Shown here piece by piece: positions 15,232 through 24,830 of a stretch of 64,000 nt of DNA. The translations under genes were made by a program, and so were the position numbers. Origin of the DNA: Solwaraspora sp. WMMA2056 (GTDB lineage Bacteria; Actinomycetota; Actinomycetes; Mycobacteriales; Micromonosporaceae); the NCBI RefSeq assembly GCF_030345095.1, contig NZ_CP128360.1:2976001-3040000 (forward strand). The letters are read 5' to 3'. The notes below the pieces were generated by a model. The model saw only the letters and a program-made list of their open reading frames with translations, ran no database searches and was not told the DNA's origin. Position 1 is the first letter of the stretch; the number at the start of each line of letters is the position of its first letter.

Positions 15232-16278
15232 GTGATCGAACCGCTACGCAGAGCCAAAGTGGGGGTTGTTGTGGCCGCTACGGGCCGTGCGAACATGGCG
15301 GGCGTGAATCTTGCCGCACCGCCCGCCGTCCTGCTCGTGCTGGGCGACGAGGAACTGCTGTCCACCCGGGCGGTGTCCGACGCCGTCCAGGTCGCCCGGG
15401 CCGCTGACCCCGACGCCGACGTGCGCGAGTACGAGGCCGGTACGGTCGCCGCCGGCGAAGTCGCCGAGATGCTCAGCCCGTCGCTGTTCGGCGGACGCCG
15501 GCTGCTCGTGCTGCGCAGCGGGCAGGACGCCCGCAAGGACCTCGTCACCGCCCTGCTGGCATACGCGAAACAGCCCGACCCTGAGGTGACCCTGGTGGTC
15601 ACCCACGCTGGCGGGGCCAAGGGAAAGGCGTTCGCCGACGGGCTGCGCGCCGCCGGAGCCACCGTGGTGCCGGCGGCCAAACTCAAGGGCCATCGCGAAC
15701 GGGTCGCCTTCGTCCGTGACGAGTTCCGGCGTGCCGGCGGCCGGTGCACCGACGACGCCGCCGAGGCGCTGCTCGCCGCCGTCGGCAACGACCTGCGTGA
15801 GCTGTCGGCGGCGTGTGCCCAGCTGATGGCGGACACCACCGGGCGGATCGACGCGTCGACAGTGGGGCGGTACTACCGGGGGCGTGCCGAGGTCAGCGGC
15901 TTCACCGTCGCGGACGCGGCGATCATCGGCGATGTGCCCGGCGCGTTGGAGGCCCTGCGGTGGGCGCTGCACGTCGGAGTGGATCCGGTGCCGATCGCCG
16001 ACGCGCTGGCCGACGGTGTCCGTACCGTCGCCCGGGTCGCCTCGGCCGGCCGGGGGAGTCCGTACCAACTGGCGAGCAGCCTCGGCATGCCCGCCTGGAA
16101 GATCGAGCGGGCACAGCGACAGAGTCGAGGGTGGAGCCCGGAGGCGTTGGTCGACGCGATGCACGCGGCCGCCCGGTGCAACGCCGACGTCAAGGGCGGC
16201 TCCGACGACCGCGGGTACGCCCTGGAACGGGCCGTGGTCGCGGTCGCACAGGCGCGGCGCGGCGGTGACCGCCGATGA
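15232..16278 (+). CDS. holA: DNA polymerase III subunit delta
   Basis: A 348-residue clamp-loader subunit that opens the beta clamp. The N-terminal domain starts with PAVLLVLGDEELLSTRAV, the degenerate P-loop-like region of the AAA+ fold lacking a Walker lysine, as expected for delta. The segment VGNDLRELSAACAQL (domain II) and the C-terminal RGYALERAVVA collar end are typical. The GTG start at 15232 is supported by TATTAT 6 nt upstream; ATG 15295 is the alternative and would give 327 residues. Its stop overlaps the next gene by 4 bp. Confidence 0.93.
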   Translation: MIEPLRRAKVGVVVAATGRANMAGVNLAAPPAVLLVLGDEELLSTRAVSDAVQVARAADPDADVREYEAGTVAAGEVAEMLSPSLFGGRRLLVLRSGQDARKDLVTALLAYAKQPDPEVTLVVTHAGGAKGKAFADGLRAAGATVVPAAKLKGHRERVAFVRDEFRRAGGRCTDDAAEALLAAVGNDLRELSAACAQLMADTTGRIDASTVGRYYRGRAEVSGFTVADAAIIGDVPGALEALRWALHVGVDPVPIADALADGVRTVARVASAGRGSPYQLASSLGMPAWKIERAQRQSRGWSPEALVDAMHAAARCNADVKGGSDDRGYALERAVVAVAQARRGGDRR

Positions 16279-17009
16279 GGTCGGCCCGGATCCAGCAGCG
16301 GTCGGCGCATCCCGGACCGGCGGCGTTCGCCCCGACGCCGGCCAACAACGTCGACGTGGAAGCGGATCTCGTCGGCGTCGACGCGGACCTCACCGGGATC
16401 GATGCGGACCTGGACGACGTCGACGACTTCCCGCCGCTCTACGCCCGGGTGCTGCGGCTGCGCCACCTTCGCCCCAACGGCCTGACCTGCCTGCTGTTCT
16501 TCGAGGGCAGTCTGGTCGTCGGTGGCCTGCTGGCCCTGGCTGAACTGATCCCGTGGTGGGGCATGTTCGTGCTGGCGGTGGCGGTGGCTGCCATGGTCAA
16601 GGTCAACGACGTGGTCGCCGCCGCCGTTCACCGCAGTGCCGAACTGGTCCCCGAGCGGGAGCAGGAACGGTTCCGCTGGGACATGACACCGGCGGTCGGC
16701 CGTACGCCCCGACCGGTGATCGGCGACCGGCCTGTCCTGCCGGGCCACGACGACGGAGTGCGGCCGGTCGTCGGACCGGGTATCCGGATCCGCCGGCTCG
16801 CCGGAGCCCACACCGGGGCGACGTCGGCGTCGACCCGCGCCGCGTTGGCGGCACCCACCGTCTACCTGGAGACGGTGCCGACCTACCTGGAGACGGTGCC
16901 GACGACCGACCCGGCGGGGTGCGCCGCGCTGGCTGGGCCGACGGTCCTGCTCGACGTGGTGCCGGGCGCCGCAGGTGCGCCACGGTCCGGCACCCAGGGC
17001 GGCGACTGA
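16275..17009 (+). CDS. Hypothetical membrane protein with acidic and C-terminal repeats
   Basis: A 244-residue protein coupled to holA by an ATGA overlap. Residues 25-52 form a repetitive acidic stretch (VDADLTGIDADLDDVDD). Two hydrophobic helices follow at about 70-118. A long Arg/Pro/Thr-rich tail contains YLETVPT twice in tandem, encoded by a 21-bp direct repeat at 16861-16902. I do not recognise a family. The tail is probably cytoplasmic and disordered. The 3' end is convergent with rpsT across a 40-bp palindrome. Confidence 0.7.
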   Translation: MRSARIQQRSAHPGPAAFAPTPANNVDVEADLVGVDADLTGIDADLDDVDDFPPLYARVLRLRHLRPNGLTCLLFFEGSLVVGGLLALAELIPWWGMFVLAVAVAAMVKVNDVVAAAVHRSAELVPEREQERFRWDMTPAVGRTPRPVIGDRPVLPGHDDGVRPVVGPGIRIRRLAGAHTGATSASTRAALAAPTVYLETVPTYLETVPTTDPAGCAALAGPTVLLDVVPGAAGAPRSGTQGGD

Positions 17010-17106
17010 CCGCGAGTGGTGTCAGGCCACGACCACAGCCGCGTGGCGTGACAGCCGCTCCGGGATCGACGTGGGCGGCGGCGACCGGCACGCCCGTCCA
17101 TGACGA

Positions 17107-17146
17107 CAGCGCGCGGTGCCGGTCAGCTGACCGGCACCGCGCGCTG
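17107..17146. terminator. Bidirectional terminator: perfect 40-bp palindrome
   Basis: CAGCGCGCGGTGCCGGTCAG (17107-17126) is followed immediately by its exact reverse complement (17127-17146), so the RNA can form a very stable hairpin with almost no loop. It lies between the convergent 3' ends of the holA-linked gene (17009) and rpsT (17173). No U-tract follows, as is common for actinobacterial terminators. Confidence 0.75.
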
Positions 17147-17172
17147 CGGAAACGTCGGAGCGTCCGCGCCTG

Positions 17173-17439
17173 TCAGGAGGCGAGCGACTGCAGACGCTTG
17201 GCGATCGCCGACTTGCGGTTCGCCGCCTGGTTCTTGTGGATCACGCCCTTGCTGACCGCCTTGTCGAGCTTGCGGCTCGCTTCCCGCATCAGCGCTGCGG
17301 CCTGCTCGGAGTCACCGCTCGTGCTGGCCTCGTTGAACTTGCGGACGGCGGTCTTCAGCGCCGACTTGACCGACTTGTTGCGCAGCCGACGCTTCTCGTT
17401 CTGCCGGTTGCGCTTGATCTGGGACTTGATGTTCGCCAC
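17173..17439 (-). CDS. rpsT: 30S ribosomal protein S20
   Basis: An 88-residue basic protein with the S20 signature: [20 protein letters not shown] at the N-terminus and [20 protein letters not shown] near the C-terminus. S20 binds 16S rRNA helices in the body of the small subunit. ATG 17439 was chosen from the invariant N-terminus. It is monocistronic, and opposite-strand placement next to holA is conserved in actinobacteria. A 210-bp gap upstream holds its promoter region. Confidence 0.97.
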   Translation of the reverse strand: MANIKSQIKRNRQNEKRRLRNKSVKSALKTAVRKFNEASTSGDSEQAAALMREASRKLDKAVSKGVIHKNQAANRKSAIAKRLQSLAS

Positions 17440-17649
17440 GCGACAGCCTCGCCCTGCTCATCCGAAATCGAAAACGACCAAATGACAATCCGCCTGTGGC
17501 GTACGTCGCCGCCGACGCACCCGCTGGCGTGGGGGAGGGCGACTGGGCCCTGCCGCAGACGACGGCGATGCATACTGGCGGCGCGTGTCGCCACGCGCGA
17601 AAAGCCAGGCTACCAGTTGACCTGGCCGGCGGCCAAAACGGCCCACGGG

Positions 17650-18657
17650 TCAGGGTGCCGACCAGCCCTGCCGGTGCGCCAACCAGCTGAGCGCGGTCTC
17701 GCCGCTGAACCGTTGATGGGTGCGCGCGTGCGGCGACGCACCGGTCGGCCCGGCGGCGGAGCGGGTCAGCCAGTAGCCGGCCAACGCGGCCAGTGCGGCG
17801 TCCAGGCCGCCCGGTGGCGCGTCGGCCGAGGTGGGATGCGCGGCGAAGACCGCGTCCGCGTCCAGGCCGCTGGCGTACGCGGTGACCAGCAGGCTCGCCG
17901 TGTCGAACCAGGCCGGGCCGTGACACAGCCACGTCCAGTCACAGATCCAGGCCGTCCCGGCCCGGTCGATGAGAATGTTGTCCAGCCGCAGGTCGCCGTG
18001 GATCACTGCGTCGTCGACGACCAGATCGGGCAGGCGAGCCTCGATCGCGGCCAGCTCCGCCAGGTACCGCCGGACCAGTCGGTGGGTGTCGCCGCCGTCG
18101 GCCGGCAACGGGACCACCTCCCGGCCCGCCGCGATCTCCTGCCACCAGGCCAGGTCGGCGCGGGCAAGATCGGCCAGCCGGGGCAGGCCGACCCGGACGA
18201 GTCCCTCCGGCGGGCGCCGCAGCGCCGCAGCGGCACCCGCCCAGGCGCTCAGCGCGGCGTTGAGCTCCTCCGGCACCCACGGCAGCGCGGGCATCCGCCC
18301 GTCGACCGCGTCGAGGCAGAGCACGAAGTGGCCGGCGGTGGTCAACGTCCACCGGGGCCGGGCGGCGGGTACGGCCGGCGGCAGTTCGGCGGTCAGCGCC
18401 GCCTCGCGGGCGTACCAGTCGCTCAGATGGCGCTGCTGCACCAGCGACGCCGCCTTGACGAACACGCGCTCGCCGGCCGCCGTGGTGCAGACCGCAGCGA
18501 AGCCGCGGGTGAATCCGCCGCCGGCGCTGGTGGCCCAGGCCACCGGGCTGCCGAGCCGGCCGGAGATCGCCGCCCGGAGGTCGGCGGGTAGGTCCGCCCA
18601 GGTGGGTCGGACCGCTGTCGCGTCGTAGTTGATCGCGGGCAACCGCACTGTAGCCAC
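17650..18657 (-). CDS. Aminoglycoside phosphotransferase-like kinase (APH family)
   Basis: A 335-residue protein with the APH/choline-kinase fold. The catalytic loop is VIHGDLRLDNILID (about residues 218-231), followed by the metal-binding aspartate in WICDWTWL (about 237-244). The N-lobe has a Gly-rich segment and FVKAAS containing the nucleotide-binding lysine. Relatives phosphorylate antibiotics, homoserine, choline or other small hydroxyl compounds; substrate and resistance role cannot be inferred. It is a single gene, divergent from lepA. Confidence 0.85.
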   Translation of the reverse strand: MATVRLPAINYDATAVRPTWADLPADLRAAISGRLGSPVAWATSAGGGFTRGFAAVCTTAAGERVFVKAASLVQQRHLSDWYAREAALTAELPPAVPAARPRWTLTTAGHFVLCLDAVDGRMPALPWVPEELNAALSAWAGAAAALRRPPEGLVRVGLPRLADLARADLAWWQEIAAGREVVPLPADGGDTHRLVRRYLAELAAIEARLPDLVVDDAVIHGDLRLDNILIDRAGTAWICDWTWLCHGPAWFDTASLLVTAYASGLDADAVFAAHPTSADAPPGGLDAALAALAGYWLTRSAAGPTGASPHARTHQRFSGETALSWLAHRQGWSAP

Positions 18658-18820
18658 CCCTCAATCCTGCCTCCTCGCCCGGCGCCTGCCCGGCAGCGGC
18701 GCACGGGCCACTGGTGGGCATGGCCGCCACCGGGTCGATCGGGGCGTGGGAACATAGGAGTCGACCGGCGGTGACGTCGGTGCAGACGACGTACTCTCCA
18801 GCCGAGCAGAACGGACCACC

Positions 18821-20703
<1,883 letters not shown>

Positions 20704-20707
<4 letters not shown>

Positions 20708-21264
20708 GCCGGACGGGGCCCTCGCCGGCGGTGACCGGCTCCGGCGAGGCCCGGGGGTACGGTCCGGCCGCCGCGTACTGCCCGCGGTGCGGCAACCGGC
20801 TGGCCGGCCCGCCGCCGACACGCTGTGGGCGCTGCGCGTACCAGCTGTTCCACAACGCGCGGCCGGCGACCAACGTGATCGTGCTGGACGCGACGGGCAC
20901 CCGGTTCCTGGCCATCCGGCGGGCCCGGCCGCCACGGGCGGGCTGGTGGGAGACCCCGGGCGGGTTCTGCGACGGCGCGGAGCATCCGGCGGCGGCGGCC
21001 GTGCGGGAGTGCCGTGAGGAGCTCGGCGCCGAGGTCGAGCTGGGCGAACTGGTCGGGCTCTACCCCGGCGAGTACGAGTTCCAGGACGAGGTGCTGACCG
21101 TACTCGAGTGTTTCTACCTCGCCACGCTCGTCGGCGGGCAGCTGCGGCCGGACGCGGCCGAGGCGAGCGCCACCGCCTGGTTTCCGCTGGACGCGCCGCC
21201 ACCGTTGGCCTTCGCCACCATGGACGCGGCGGTCCGGGACGTGGCGGCGTCGCTGCGGCGATGA
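20704..21264 (+). CDS. NUDIX hydrolase with N-terminal zinc ribbon
   Basis: A 186-residue protein. Two CxxC pairs (YCPRCGN and RCGRC) near residues 26-45 form a zinc ribbon as in NudC-like NADH pyrophosphatases. The NUDIX box follows at about 93-115 ([20 protein letters not shown], then ELGAEV), matching G-x5-E-x7-R-E-x-x-E-E. Substrate unknown; nucleotide sugars and dinucleotides are typical. It is translationally coupled to lepA (4-bp overlap). Confidence 0.9.
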
Positions 21265-21317
21265 GGCCGGTGGCGCACGGATGGGCGCGAAGATGCACAC
21301 CTGCGGACGATGAACCG

Positions 21318-21343
21318 GTTTGGTTGTCGGGATGGCTGGGAAC
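21318..21343 (+). promoter_or_regulatory. Possible SigB/SigF-type stress promoter
   Basis: GTTT (21318-21321), a 16-bp spacer and GGGAAC (21338-21343) resemble the GNTT-N14-16-GGGTAY consensus of actinobacterial general-stress sigma factors, 50 bp upstream of the GlsB-type gene. The -10 differs from consensus at one central base, so this is weak evidence. Confidence 0.3.
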
Positions 21344-21392
21344 TTGACGGTCACCAAGGACAACACGACATCTCCGACAAGGAGGCAGGAAA

Positions 21393-21671
21393 ATGACCGT
21401 TGCCGGCATTCTCTCCGCGCTCATCATCGGCCTGATCATCGGCGCGCTCGGGCGCCTGGTGGTCCCCGGGAAGCAGAACATTCCGATCTGGCTGACCATG
21501 CTGATCGGTGTCGGCGCCGCGCTGCTGGGCACCGTGATCGCCCGGGCCGCCGGGTTCGCCACCACCGCCGGGTTCGACTGGCGGGAGTTCTTCCTCCAGG
21601 TCCTGCTCGCCGCGGTGGGTGTCGCGCTGGTGGTCGGCGTCAGCGGCCGGCGCAGCGTGAGCCGGTACTGA
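21393..21671 (+). CDS. GlsB/YeaQ/YmgE family stress-associated membrane protein
   Basis: A 92-residue protein of the 'transglycosylase-associated' family with three membrane helices (about 4-20, 32-50 and 68-86). The first includes the Gly-rich LIIGLIIGALGRLVVPGKQN typical of the family. The function is unresolved, and expression of relatives is often stress-induced. The ribosome site AAGGAGG lies 9 bp upstream of ATG 21393. A stress-sigma-like promoter may precede it and a strong hairpin follows. Confidence 0.9.
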   Translation: MTVAGILSALIIGLIIGALGRLVVPGKQNIPIWLTMLIGVGAALLGTVIARAAGFATTAGFDWREFFLQVLLAAVGVALVVGVSGRRSVSRY

Positions 21672-21724
21672 CCCGGGCGGTAACGGCCGAGACGTGCCGA
21701 CGAACCGTCCGACGGACAGGCAGC

Positions 21725-21781
21725 GGGCCTGTCGGCGGCACCCGAACCGGATCTTCCGGTACGGTCGCCGCCGACAGGCCC
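21725..21781. terminator. Long hairpin terminator after the GlsB-type gene
   Basis: GGGCCTGTCGGCGGC (21725-21739) pairs perfectly with 21767-21781, and the loop contains a second small stem (ACCGG...CCGGT). It lies between two convergent genes and can serve both strands. No U-tract is present. Confidence 0.7.
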
Positions 21782-21856
21782 GCTTCGTTCGGTCTGACCA
21801 GCGCCCCGGGTCGTCCGGTGTGATCAGCGGTGCCGGTCAGCTGTCAGCGGTGCCGG

Positions 21857-22759
21857 TCAGCGCAGCCAGGGGATGCTGCGGTCGAGCAGGCCGCGCTCCT
21901 TGAGCTCCTTGCGCAGCGGGATCTCGTCGTCGATGTAGCCGTTCCAGTTGATGCCCCAGTAGTTGGCGGTGTGCGTGCCCTCGCCGAGCAGCTGGCGCTG
22001 CACCGGGGTGCGGTTGGCCCACCAGGGTCCGTCCTTGTCCAGCGGCATGTCGTCCAGCGGCCGGATCCAGCGGTACGTGTACCCGATAAAGAGCATCTTG
22101 CGGGTGACCGTCGACAGGTTCGTCGACCGGGAGTGCCACTGGCGGCGGTCGAAGATGAACGCGTCACCCGGGTTCGCGGTGATCTCCACGGTCCCTTCCG
22201 GGTCCGGGTTCTGCACCGTCAGGTCGTCCGGCCGGGGCAGCGAGTTCCACAGGTGGCTGCCGGGGATGACCTTGGTCGCGCCCCGGCCGTTCTCCGACAG
22301 GTCGGACAGGACGTAGGCCACCTTCAGCGAGAACATCGGCCGGGGCAGGTTCGGGTCCATCGTCTCGGGGTCCGAGTTCTGCCGGTAGCCGTCCTGGTGC
22401 CACCCCCAGTAGGGCTTCTCCGGCTCCAGCGCCGGCGGCGTGACGTCCAGGTGGTTGTGATGGGTGTAGATGTTCCAGCCGGCCAGCCCCCACATGTAGG
22501 GGAAGGCGATCGGGTGGGTGAGCAGGTCGCCGAAGAGCTCGTCACGCTCCAGGAAGCCGAGCAGGTGCAGGGTGCCGTCGGCGGTGGTGTTGCCGGCCGC
22601 CTTCTCCTCGGCGTACACCCGGTCCACCGCCGCCTCGAGCGCCGCCCGGTGGTCCTCGGTGAGCACGTTGCGCAGCAGCAGGAAACCTTGCTCGCGGAAT
22701 TCTTTCCGGTCGATGTCACTGATTGCTTCGTAACCGGTTCGCCCACCGTAATCGAACAC
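21857..22759 (-). CDS. Phytanoyl-CoA dioxygenase (PhyH) family Fe(II)/2-oxoglutarate oxygenase
   Basis: A 300-residue double-stranded beta-helix oxygenase. The iron facial triad is visible as H-x-D in YWGWHQDGYRQ (about residues 120-130) and the distal His in RRQWHSRSTNLS (about 203-214). The following TRKMLFIGYTYRW contains the 2-oxoglutarate-binding Arg. PhyH relatives hydroxylate diverse small molecules, including ectoine and natural products; the substrate is unknown here. The 260-bp upstream gap is markedly AT-rich at 22900-23000 and likely holds its promoter. Confidence 0.88.
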   Translation of the reverse strand: MFDYGGRTGYEAISDIDRKEFREQGFLLLRNVLTEDHRAALEAAVDRVYAEEKAAGNTTADGTLHLLGFLERDELFGDLLTHPIAFPYMWGLAGWNIYTHHNHLDVTPPALEPEKPYWGWHQDGYRQNSDPETMDPNLPRPMFSLKVAYVLSDLSENGRGATKVIPGSHLWNSLPRPDDLTVQNPDPEGTVEITANPGDAFIFDRRQWHSRSTNLSTVTRKMLFIGYTYRWIRPLDDMPLDKDGPWWANRTPVQRQLLGEGTHTANYWGINWNGYIDDEIPLRKELKERGLLDRSIPWLR

Positions 22760-23019
22760 AGCTGTCCCGTCCCGTCGAGTTGATTCAGCCCGTAATGGGC
22801 CCGGCGAACGGTGATCGTAGCCCGCAGACCTCCGCGCTGTGCGCGTCGCTTGCTGGCAAATCTCCGAGGCGCCCCATCATCGGGCGGGACATCCACCAAT
22901 TGTGATTCGGCGATTACTTAACGCCATCTTGATGCTGAAGATTGTTGCTTTACAAGCTTTATGCCGGATTTTGCGCTAACCGTCTGTTAAGGAATGCAAC
23001 CTGTTCGGGGGTCGGCCCG

Positions 23020-23943
23020 TCAGGCGAAGACCTCCGCTACGACCTGTCCCGTCTGCCCGTCACCGTCGGAAATCGACGACCAACCACCCTCTTCGGCAGT
23101 CCATTCCTGATCAGCGAAGGTGACCCTTTTGACGCCGTGATCTGTGGCGTGCGAAACGAGCCAATGGGCGTACCGCCAACCGGCCTGCTGGTCGTCCGCC
23201 GCGACACTCAGCCCGGGGGCCTCCAGCGCGGACAGGACGGTCTCCAGATCACCCCAGTCCAGCCGCAGGCCGTCGGTGAGCGCCGCCGTGGCCGCGACGC
23301 CGCGCAACACCGGATCCCGGTCGACCGAGCAGGACACCGCCCCTGTCGCCTCACCCAGCAGCGCGGCGGTCAGCACCTGCGACTCGTCGGCCCACTTCTC
23401 GTACGCCTCGGGAAACGCCGACCGCTGGACCGCCTGCGCCGCATCGGTCACCCGCATGTCCTGCCAGCCACGGACCCGTTCCAGGCCCGTGTAGAAGGCG
23501 TTCGTGGCGTACCGGGTGTCCATGATCTGCTCCACGGTGCCCCAGCCCTGGCTGGGGCGCTGCTGGAACAGCCCCACCGAATCCCGGTCGCCGCCGGTCA
23601 GGTTGCGCAGCTTCGACTCCTGGAACCCGGTCGCCAGTGCGACGACCACCGCCCGTGGCGGCAACCCCCGCTGTACGCCGATCGCCGCGATCGTCGCCGC
23701 GTGCGCCATCTGCTCCGGGTCCAGCGTCACCCGGCGCAACTGCTCCGCGCCGGCCCCGGGCATGGAGTCGGGCAGTTCGACGACGCAACCCCGCGCCGCC
23801 CCGGGAAGCGACAGGTCACCGATCCACCGGCCCAGACCCACGCCACCGAGCAGAACGACCACCGCCAGCACCGCGACCACGACCAGCAACGTCCGAGCCC
23901 GCACCGTCACCCCCAGTTGAAACTGCTGGGACCTTTGGTACAC
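23020..23943 (-). CDS. Membrane-anchored lytic-transglycosylase-like protein
   Basis: A 307-residue protein with a single N-terminal membrane helix (about 16-40) and an extracytoplasmic domain. GLPPRAVVVALATGFQESKL and DRDSVGLFQQRPSQGWGT resemble the catalytic Glu region and the G-L-(F/M)-Q-q motif of SLT/goose-lysozyme-type domains, so a cell-wall function is likely though unproven. Such genes are sometimes mislabelled 'heavy metal transporter'. GTG 23910, preceded by a G-rich ribosome site, is an alternative start that still includes the helix. The C-terminal half is unique. Confidence 0.7.
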   Translation of the reverse strand: MYQRSQQFQLGVTVRARTLLVVVAVLAVVVLLGGVGLGRWIGDLSLPGAARGCVVELPDSMPGAGAEQLRRVTLDPEQMAHAATIAAIGVQRGLPPRAVVVALATGFQESKLRNLTGGDRDSVGLFQQRPSQGWGTVEQIMDTRYATNAFYTGLERVRGWQDMRVTDAAQAVQRSAFPEAYEKWADESQVLTAALLGEATGAVSCSVDRDPVLRGVAATAALTDGLRLDWGDLETVLSALEAPGLSVAADDQQAGWRYAHWLVSHATDHGVKRVTFADQEWTAEEGGWSSISDGDGQTGQVVAEVFA

Positions 23944-24002
23944 CAGTGAGCAATGTGCCGTCCAGCCACGGCGGAGCCGGTGCCGGCGGCGGCACTACGC
24001 GG

Positions 24003-24812
24003 TTACCACGTCGCGCCGCCCGGTACCCACCACGGGGCACGCTTTTCCCGGAAGGCCCGGACGCCCTCGCGGCCCTCGTCGGACAGGAAGTAGTCGGTGG
24101 AGATCTCCCGCAACGCGGCCACGTCGTCGCGGAAGTCGTCCGGTGCCGTACGGCGTAGCAGCTGTTTGGTTCCGGCGAGCGCCGTCGGCGCGCCCCGCAC
24201 CAGGTCGGCGCAGACGGCGGCCACCGTGGCGTCCAGCGCCTCGGCGGGGACCGCTGCGCTGACCAGGCCGACCTGCTGCGCCCGTCGCCCGTCGAAGACC
24301 TCCCCGGTCAGGTACAGCTGCGCCGCCGCCCGGCGGTCCAGCCTGCGCAGCACGCTCGCGGAGATCACCGCAGGCACCACCCCGAGGCGTACCTCGGTGA
24401 ATGCGAAGGTCGCGGCGGCGTCGCAGACGGCGATGTCGGCGGCGGCCAGCAGGCCCAGCCCACCGGCCCGGGCCGGGCCGCCGACCCGGGCGACCACCGG
24501 CTTCGGGCACTCCCAGACGGCGGCCAGCACGTCGCCGAGCATCGCCACCGGGACCTGGCGGGACTCGTACGCCCGTTGGGTCTCGGCCAGGTCGGCCCCG
24601 GAGCAGAAGACCGGGCCCTCGTGGCTGAGCACCACGACCCGGACCTGTGGATCGTCGACGGCCGCCGCCAGCGCGGCGAGGAGCTGGGTCATCAACGGGG
24701 TGGACAACGCGTTGCGGTTGGCCGGGCTGTCCAGGGTGATGGTGGCGATCCCGGCGGCGGTGGCCGTCCGGATCATCGGCTGCGCGGACCTGGTGGGTCG
24801 GGGCTCGTCCAT
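24003..24812 (-). CDS. Enoyl-CoA hydratase/isomerase family protein
   Basis: A 269-residue crotonase-fold protein. The oxyanion-hole segments are HEGPVFCSGADLAE and GGPARAGGLGLLAAADIAV. The second catalytic-region glutamate is in FAFTEVRLGVVPA, while the first catalytic Glu position is occupied by a neutral residue. This pattern is seen in some methylglutaconyl-CoA-hydratase-like subfamilies rather than classical enoyl-CoA hydratase. ATG 24812 follows TAGTCT by 7 nt on the minus strand, and the promoter overlaps that of the divergent hemW gene 18 bp away. Confidence 0.88.
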   Translation of the reverse strand: MDEPRPTRSAQPMIRTATAAGIATITLDSPANRNALSTPLMTQLLAALAAAVDDPQVRVVVLSHEGPVFCSGADLAETQRAYESRQVPVAMLGDVLAAVWECPKPVVARVGGPARAGGLGLLAAADIAVCDAAATFAFTEVRLGVVPAVISASVLRRLDRRAAAQLYLTGEVFDGRRAQQVGLVSAAVPAEALDATVAAVCADLVRGAPTALAGTKQLLRRTAPDDFRDDVAALREISTDYFLSDEGREGVRAFREKRAPWWVPGGATW

Positions 24813-24830
24813 GCCGGGCAGACTAGCCGT

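Noticed and set aside
17650-18657. Antibiotic-resistance determinant
   Set aside because: The APH-like kinase has a generic catalytic loop; nothing links it to a drug or to mobile DNA.
21825-21860. 16-bp direct repeat (CAGCGGTGCCGGTCAG twice, 20-bp period) at the end of the PhyH gene
   Set aside because: Probably slippage at the gene end; no att-like context or integrase.
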